64,000 nucleotides of DNA from CAVQGZ01 sp942491665. GTDB taxonomy: Bacteria; Actinomycetota; Actinomycetes; Jiangellales; Jiangellaceae. The DNA lies in assembly GCA_942491665.1 (NCBI GenBank), contig CALOBR010000021.1, positions 186,001-250,000 of the forward strand, in the 5' to 3' direction. Of this stretch, positions 60,238 through 64,000 are shown piece after piece. The notes under the pieces were generated by a model. The model was given only the letters and a program-made list of their open reading frames with translations, was not told the DNA's origin and ran no database searches. The translations under genes were made by a program, and so were the position numbers. Position 1 is the first letter of the stretch, and each line of letters begins with the position of its first letter.

Positions 60238-61974
60238 TTGACCGACAGCACCGAGACGCTCGCCCCGCCGGCCGCCGAGGCCGGCTCGTCCGACGCCCCC
60301 GCCAACGGGCGCGCGACGCGACCCCGATCGGGTGGGCTGACCACCCTCAAGCTCGCCGAGCTGCAGCAGATGGCGTCGGGCATGGGAGTCGCTGGCACCG
60401 CCCGCATGCGCAAGAGCCAGCTCATCGACGCGATCAAGCAGGTGCAGGCCGGGTCGTCGCCAGCACCGGGGGAGGCCTCGTCCCAGCCTCGGCAGGCGCC
60501 CCCGAAGACACAGCAGCAGCCCGAGCGTAAACCTGACCGCCGGCCCGAGCGCCAGCCGGAGCGCCAGCCCGAGCGCCAGGGTGACGACCAGCCCGCCGGG
60601 TCCAGCGGCGGGCAGGCGCGTCGCGCCGAGGAGGGCCCAGACGCCCGCCCGCAGGGCCGCGACGACAACGGCTCGACGACCCGTACGCAGAACGCCGCCG
60701 AGAACCGCACCGACGACGACTTCGACCGGTCCGGTCGGCGTCGGCGCCGGCGCGGTCGTGACCGCAACGACCGCCCGCGCACCGACCGCAACGACCGTGC
60801 CGAGCAGGTGGTCACCGACGACGACGTGCTCATCCCCGTCGCCGGCATCCTCGACGTGCTCGACAGCTATGCGTTCGTGCGTACTTCGGGCTACCTGCCC
60901 GGCCCCAACGACGTCTACGTCTCCCTTGCGATGGTGCGCCGCAACAACCTGCGCAAGGGAGACGCCATCACCGGCGCCATCCGCCAGCCACGCGAGGGGG
61001 AGAAGCAGCAGAAGTTCAACGCGCTCGTGCGCGTCGACACCGTCAACGGCGCCGACCCCGAGTCGGCGGGCAACCGGGCGGACTTCAGCAAGCTCGTCCC
61101 GCTCTACCCGCAAGACCGCCTGCGTCTGGAGACCGAGCCTCAGCTGATGACTCCGCGGGTGATCGACCTGGTCGCGCCGATCGGCAAGGGCCAGCGCGGT
61201 CTCATCGTCTCGCCACCCAAGGCCGGCAAGACGATGGTGCTGCAGGCGATCGCCAACGCGATCACGACCAACAACCCCGAGTGCCACCTGATGGTGGTGC
61301 TGGTCGACGAGCGGCCCGAAGAGGTCACCGACATGCAGCGCACCGTCAAGGGCGAGGTGATCGCCTCGACGTTCGACCGACCCGCCGACGACCACACGAC
61401 CGTGGCTGAGCTGGCCATCGAACGCGCCCGGCGTCTCGTCGAGCTCGGCCACGACGTCGTCGTGCTGCTCGACTCGATCACAAGACTGGGTCGTGCCTAC
61501 AACATCGCCGCCCCGGCGAGCGGGCGCATCCTGTCCGGTGGTGTCGACTCCAGCGCGCTCTACCCGCCCAAGCGGTTCTTCGGGGCCGCGCGCAACATCG
61601 AGAACGGCGGGTCGCTCACGATCTTGGCGACCGCACTGGTCGAGACGGGTTCGAAGATGGACGAGGTGATCTTCGAGGAGTTCAAGGGCACCGGGAACAT
61701 GGAGCTCAAGCTCTCCCGCCAGCTGGCTGACAAGCGCATCTTCCCGTCCGTGGACGTCGACGCATCCGGCACGCGCAAGGAAGAGATCCTGCTCGCGCCC
61801 GACGAGCTCAAGGTGGTCTGGAAGCTGCGTCGGGTGCTGGCTGCCCTCGACGACCAGCAGGCCATAGAGCTGTTGCTCACCAAGCTGCGGCAGACGTCGT
61901 CGAACTACGAGTTCTTGGTGCAGGTAGCCAAGACGACGCCTTCCGCTCCCGGCGAAGGGGACGACGGCTCATGA
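60238..61974 (+). CDS. rho: Transcription termination factor Rho
   Basis: A 578-residue hexameric RNA helicase. An N-terminal Rho_N domain (LKLAELQQMASGMGVAGTAR, about 35-75) is followed by a disordered insertion of about 110 residues rich in Arg, Gln, Asp and Pro (for example RPERQPERQPERQ), typical of high-GC actinobacteria. The cold-shock RNA-binding domain begins GILDVLDSYAFVRTSGYLPG; the Walker A loop is SPPKAGKTMVLQ, the Walker B region VVVLLDSITRL. The start is TTG at 60238 behind AGAAGGG. The stop overlaps the next gene by ATGA. Confidence 0.95.
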   Translation: MTDSTETLAPPAAEAGSSDAPANGRATRPRSGGLTTLKLAELQQMASGMGVAGTARMRKSQLIDAIKQVQAGSSPAPGEASSQPRQAPPKTQQQPERKPDRRPERQPERQPERQGDDQPAGSSGGQARRAEEGPDARPQGRDDNGSTTRTQNAAENRTDDDFDRSGRRRRRRGRDRNDRPRTDRNDRAEQVVTDDDVLIPVAGILDVLDSYAFVRTSGYLPGPNDVYVSLAMVRRNNLRKGDAITGAIRQPREGEKQQKFNALVRVDTVNGADPESAGNRADFSKLVPLYPQDRLRLETEPQLMTPRVIDLVAPIGKGQRGLIVSPPKAGKTMVLQAIANAITTNNPECHLMVVLVDERPEEVTDMQRTVKGEVIASTFDRPADDHTTVAELAIERARRLVELGHDVVVLLDSITRLGRAYNIAAPASGRILSGGVDSSALYPPKRFFGAARNIENGGSLTILATALVETGSKMDEVIFEEFKGTGNMELKLSRQLADKRIFPSVDVDASGTRKEEILLAPDELKVVWKLRRVLAALDDQQAIELLLTKLRQTSSNYEFLVQVAKTTPSAPGEGDDGS

Positions 61975-62288
61975 GTGAGCGCATGCCGGTCGAGGGCGCC
62001 GTGGGCGAGGCTGCACTGAGCAGCCCGTGGACCTGCCCGCGCTGCGGACGCGACAACAAGGCCACGTGGAACCAGTGCCCGGGCTGCGAGTCCGACCGGG
62101 CGGGGCTGACGCCCGTGGAGCGCACCCCGGTGCGCAAGACCCGCCGCACGAACCCGGTCAACCTCATTCTCGGGCTCCTCATCCTCGTCGCTCTGGTCGT
62201 GCTGGCCGTGAACGTGGCCGAGCCCGTGTGGGAGTGGGTCGGCGAGCAGTGGGGCTCCTTCACCGCCTGGCTCGACGCCCGCCTCTGA
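61971..62288 (+). CDS. Small membrane protein with RanBP2-type zinc finger
   Basis: A 105-residue protein. Residues 20-39 read WTCPRCGRDNKATWNQCPGC, matching the RanBP2 zinc-finger spacing W-x-C-x2-C-x3-N-x6-C-x2-C exactly. A basic linker (RKTRRTNPVN) leads to one transmembrane helix (LILGLLILVALVVLAVNVAE) and a short Trp-rich tail. The finger therefore faces the cytoplasm if the positive-inside rule holds. It is coupled to rho by a four-base overlap. I know of no assigned function. Confidence 0.75.
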   Translation: MSERMPVEGAVGEAALSSPWTCPRCGRDNKATWNQCPGCESDRAGLTPVERTPVRKTRRTNPVNLILGLLILVALVVLAVNVAEPVWEWVGEQWGSFTAWLDARL

Positions 62289-62362
62289 CCTCCGGTCGCA
62301 CCTCGCGGTCGTCCGCCGTTTGGTGGCGACGCCGCTGGCTGGAATACTTCCGGCCACACCCC

Positions 62363-62406
62363 GCTTCCGGTTCACGCCGTCGTGAATCGACGTGCGACCC
62401 GGAAGC
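62363..62406 (+). ncRNA. Putative L31 ribosomal-protein leader RNA
   Basis: GCTTCCGG (62363-62370) pairs perfectly with CCGGAAGC (62399-62406) and encloses a second hairpin, TTCACG-CCGT-CGTGAA (62371-62386). The element ends 18 bases before the rpmE start. Conserved leader RNAs bound by ribosomal protein L31 have been described in actinobacteria (L31-Actinobacteria leader); position and shape fit, but I cannot test the covariance model. Confidence 0.55.
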
Positions 62407-62424
62407 ACCACGAGGGAGAACCCC

Positions 62425-62652
62425 ATGAAGCCCGATATCCACCCCGAGTACCACGCCACCGAGGTCACCTGCAGCTGTGGGTCGACCTTCGTCACGCGCA
62501 GCACGTCGCGTAGCGGCACCCTGCACGCCGAGGTCTGCTCGGCCTGCCACCCGTTCTACACGGGCAAGCAGAAGATTCTCGACACCGGTGGTCGGGTCGC
62601 CCGCTTCGAGGCGCGCTACGCACGAAAGGGCGCCTCGAAGGACGCCAAGTAG
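62425..62652 (+). CDS. rpmE: 50S ribosomal protein L31, zinc-binding type
   Basis: A 75-residue L31 of the zinc-containing (C+) type. The ligands are in VTCSCGSTF and VCSACHPFYTGKQKILDTGG, giving the CxC and CxxC pairs. It binds the central protuberance of the 50S subunit. The ATG at 62425 follows GAGGGAG; an upstream in-frame ATG would fall inside the leader structure. It lies in the conserved rho-rpmE-prfA order. Confidence 0.95.
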   Translation: MKPDIHPEYHATEVTCSCGSTFVTRSTSRSGTLHAEVCSACHPFYTGKQKILDTGGRVARFEARYARKGASKDAK

Positions 62653-62659
62653 CGTCGAG

Positions 62660-63766
62660 GTGCTCCCGCGGCCGCTGCTGCAACGCGCCGACGAACTGGC
62701 AGGCGAGCTCGCCGAGCTTGAGCGTGCACTCGCCGATCCCGACCTGCACACCCAGCCGGGCCGCATGCGCGAGCTCGGACAACGTCACTCGTCGCTGGCC
62801 TCCGCGGCTGCCACCTACCAGGCCTACCGCCAGGCCGTGGACGACGCCGAGGTCGCGCGTGACTTCGCCGCCGACGACGAGGGCTTCGCCGCTGAGGCGG
62901 TGTCGCTGCAGGTCGAGGTCGCTCGGCTCGCCGACCGGCTGCGCAGCGCGCTGCTGCCGCGCGACCCCGACGACGCCCGCCCGGTGCTGATGGAGATCAA
63001 GGCCGGTGAGGGCGGCGACGAGTCGGCACTGTTCGCTGCCGACCTCATGCGCATGTACCAGCGCTACGCCGACCGGCAAGGCTGGAAGACCGAGCTGATC
63101 GACCATGAGGAGACGCCGCTGGGCGGCATCTCCAGCGCGACGGTGGCCGTGCGCGGCAAGGCCAGCCTCGAGCCCGACCAGATGCCCGGTGCCCGGCTCA
63201 AGTACGAGGGCGGCGTCCACCGGGTGCAACGGGTGCCGGTCACCGAGAGCCAGGGACGCATCCACACGAGCGCAGCGGGCGTGCTCGTCATGCCCGAGGC
63301 GTCGGAGGTTGACGAGATTCCCATCGACCCGAACGATCTGCGGGTGGACGTGTACCGCTCGTCCGGTCCGGGTGGGCAGAGCGTCAACACGACAGACTCC
63401 GCCGTGCGCATCACCCACCTGCCGACCGGCACCGTCGTCTCGTGCCAGAACGAGAAGTCCCAGCTTCAGAACCGCGAGCAGGCGATGCGCATCCTGCGGG
63501 CGCGGCTGCTGGCCCAGGCGCGTGAGGAGGCCGCCGCCGAGGCCGCGGCTGAGCGCCGCAGCCAGGTGCGCACCGTCGACCGTTCCGAGCGGGTGCGCAC
63601 GTACAACTTTCCGGAGAACCGCATCTCCGACCACCGGGTCGGCTACAAGGCCTACAACCTCGACCACGTGCTCGCCGGCGACCTCGACGGGGTCGTGGAC
63701 GCGCTGGTGGCCGACGACCTCGAGCGGCGCGTGGCCGCGCTGGAGCGCACGAGCACCGGCTCATGA
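62660..63766 (+). CDS. prfA: Peptide chain release factor 1
   Basis: A 368-residue class I release factor reading UAA and UAG. The catalytic GGQ is in SSGPGGQSVNTTDSAVRIT and the tripeptide anticodon region is in VHRVQRVPVTESQGRIHTSA. The GTG at 62660, eight bases after the rpmE stop, gives the normal family length; no strong ribosome-binding site is visible, so coupling to rpmE is likely. It overlaps prmC by ATGA; PrmC methylates the GGQ glutamine. Confidence 0.95.
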   Translation: MLPRPLLQRADELAGELAELERALADPDLHTQPGRMRELGQRHSSLASAAATYQAYRQAVDDAEVARDFAADDEGFAAEAVSLQVEVARLADRLRSALLPRDPDDARPVLMEIKAGEGGDESALFAADLMRMYQRYADRQGWKTELIDHEETPLGGISSATVAVRGKASLEPDQMPGARLKYEGGVHRVQRVPVTESQGRIHTSAAGVLVMPEASEVDEIPIDPNDLRVDVYRSSGPGGQSVNTTDSAVRITHLPTGTVVSCQNEKSQLQNREQAMRILRARLLAQAREEAAAEAAAERRSQVRTVDRSERVRTYNFPENRISDHRVGYKAYNLDHVLAGDLDGVVDALVADDLERRVAALERTSTGS

Positions 63767-64000
63767 CCGAACCCGGCTGGCTGGACCGCGCCGTCGCCGT
63801 CCTGACCGACGCCGGTGTGCCCAGTCCACGCGTGGACGCCGAGCTGCTGGCGGTCGACGGAGTCGGCCTGGCCCGCACCGAGCTGCGCCGAGCCCCCGAC
63901 CCGGGGGAGCCGTACTGGCACCTGGTAGGACGCCGGGCGCAGCGCGAGCCCCTGCAGCACCTGCTGGGACGGGCGTGGTTCCGCCATATCGAGGTTGCCG
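63763..64000 (+). CDS. prmC: Release factor glutamine methyltransferase (N-terminal part; cut by window end)
   Basis: The first 79 codons are present. The sequence LDRAVAVLTDAGVPSPRVDA and REPLQHLLGRAWFRHIEVA is the N-terminal helical domain of PrmC/HemK, which methylates Gln in the GGQ motif of release factors. The SAM-binding NPPY motif lies beyond the window. The ATG overlaps the prfA stop by four bases, as in most actinobacteria. Confidence 0.92.
   Translation, partial: MTEPGWLDRAVAVLTDAGVPSPRVDAELLAVDGVGLARTELRRAPDPGEPYWHLVGRRAQREPLQHLLGRAWFRHIEVA

Noticed and set aside
62341..62372. SigR promoter before rpmE (GGAAT at 62341)
   Set aside because: The next GTT is 24 bases downstream, outside the 18-19 base spacing required.

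Overview
The window is a high-GC (by eye about 70 %) chromosomal segment of an actinomycete (class Actinomycetes). The evidence is a WhiB regulator, a SigR/RsrA thiol-stress pair, a SigF/RsbW pair, a fused Kgd-type 2-oxoglutarate decarboxylase/dehydrogenase, a Ni-superoxide dismutase with its SodX protease, many GTG starts and 4-base stop/start overlaps. Two blocks match well-known actinobacterial synteny. aroA-rsgA-SRAP followed by sigR-rsrA-biotin carrier-pdtaS-whiB1 resembles M. tuberculosis Rv3219-Rv3228. argS-lysA-hom-thrC-thrB-rho-rpmE-prfA-prmC resembles Rv1292-Rv1300. The genus cannot be fixed from the sequence alone; a V/A-type ATPase and Ni-SOD argue against Mycobacterium.

Layout. 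1-1.5 kb: start of a V/A-type ATPase operon. 1.7-8.9 kb: a branched-chain-amino-acid-type ABC importer (livFGHM) with an acyl-CoA synthetase inside the operon and a divergent solute-binding lipoprotein. 9-17.5 kb: wax ester synthase, small conserved proteins, an unusual P-type ATPase, an AI-2E family permease and hisN. 17.8-22.1 kb: rsgA, aroA, SRAP protein, hydrolase, ferritin. 22.2-31.4 kb: stress and signalling block (sigR-rsrA, biotin carrier, thioesterase, pdtaS kinase, whiB1, lipid kinase, then a four-gene operon sodN-GNAT-rsbW-sigF divergent from sodX). 31.5-38.6 kb: malic enzyme, amino-acid binding lipoprotein, MDR oxidoreductase and kgd. 38.7-51.8 kb: accessory metabolism (patatin, ThDP enzyme, SBF transporter-SDR-acyltransferase, K+ channel, citrate synthase) with three decayed or frameshifted genes. 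51.8-64 kb: tRNA-Arg(CCG), argS, antiporter, lysine/threonine biosynthesis, rho, L31, RF1 and prmC (cut by the window end).

Regulatory sequence is the most rewarding part. A perfect SigR-type promoter (GGAAT-N18-GTT) precedes sigR. A CRP-type palindrome overlaps the whiB1 promoter. Many genes carry a TANNNT -10 box exactly six bases before the start codon, implying leaderless mRNAs, and these boxes decide several starts. sodN and sodX begin in the same CATG inside a 16-bp palindrome. Structured leaders precede hom, rho, rpmE (L31-leader-like) and a region between tRNA-Arg and argS with two competing stems.

Functionally the window joins oxidative-stress control (SigR, SigF, Ni-SOD, ferritin), TCA-cycle carbon flow (citrate synthase, malic enzyme, Kgd), lipid handling (acyl-CoA synthetase, wax synthase, patatin, lipid kinase) and aspartate-family amino acid synthesis coupled to termination and translation-release genes. 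No phage, CRISPR array, insertion sequence or defence island was seen.
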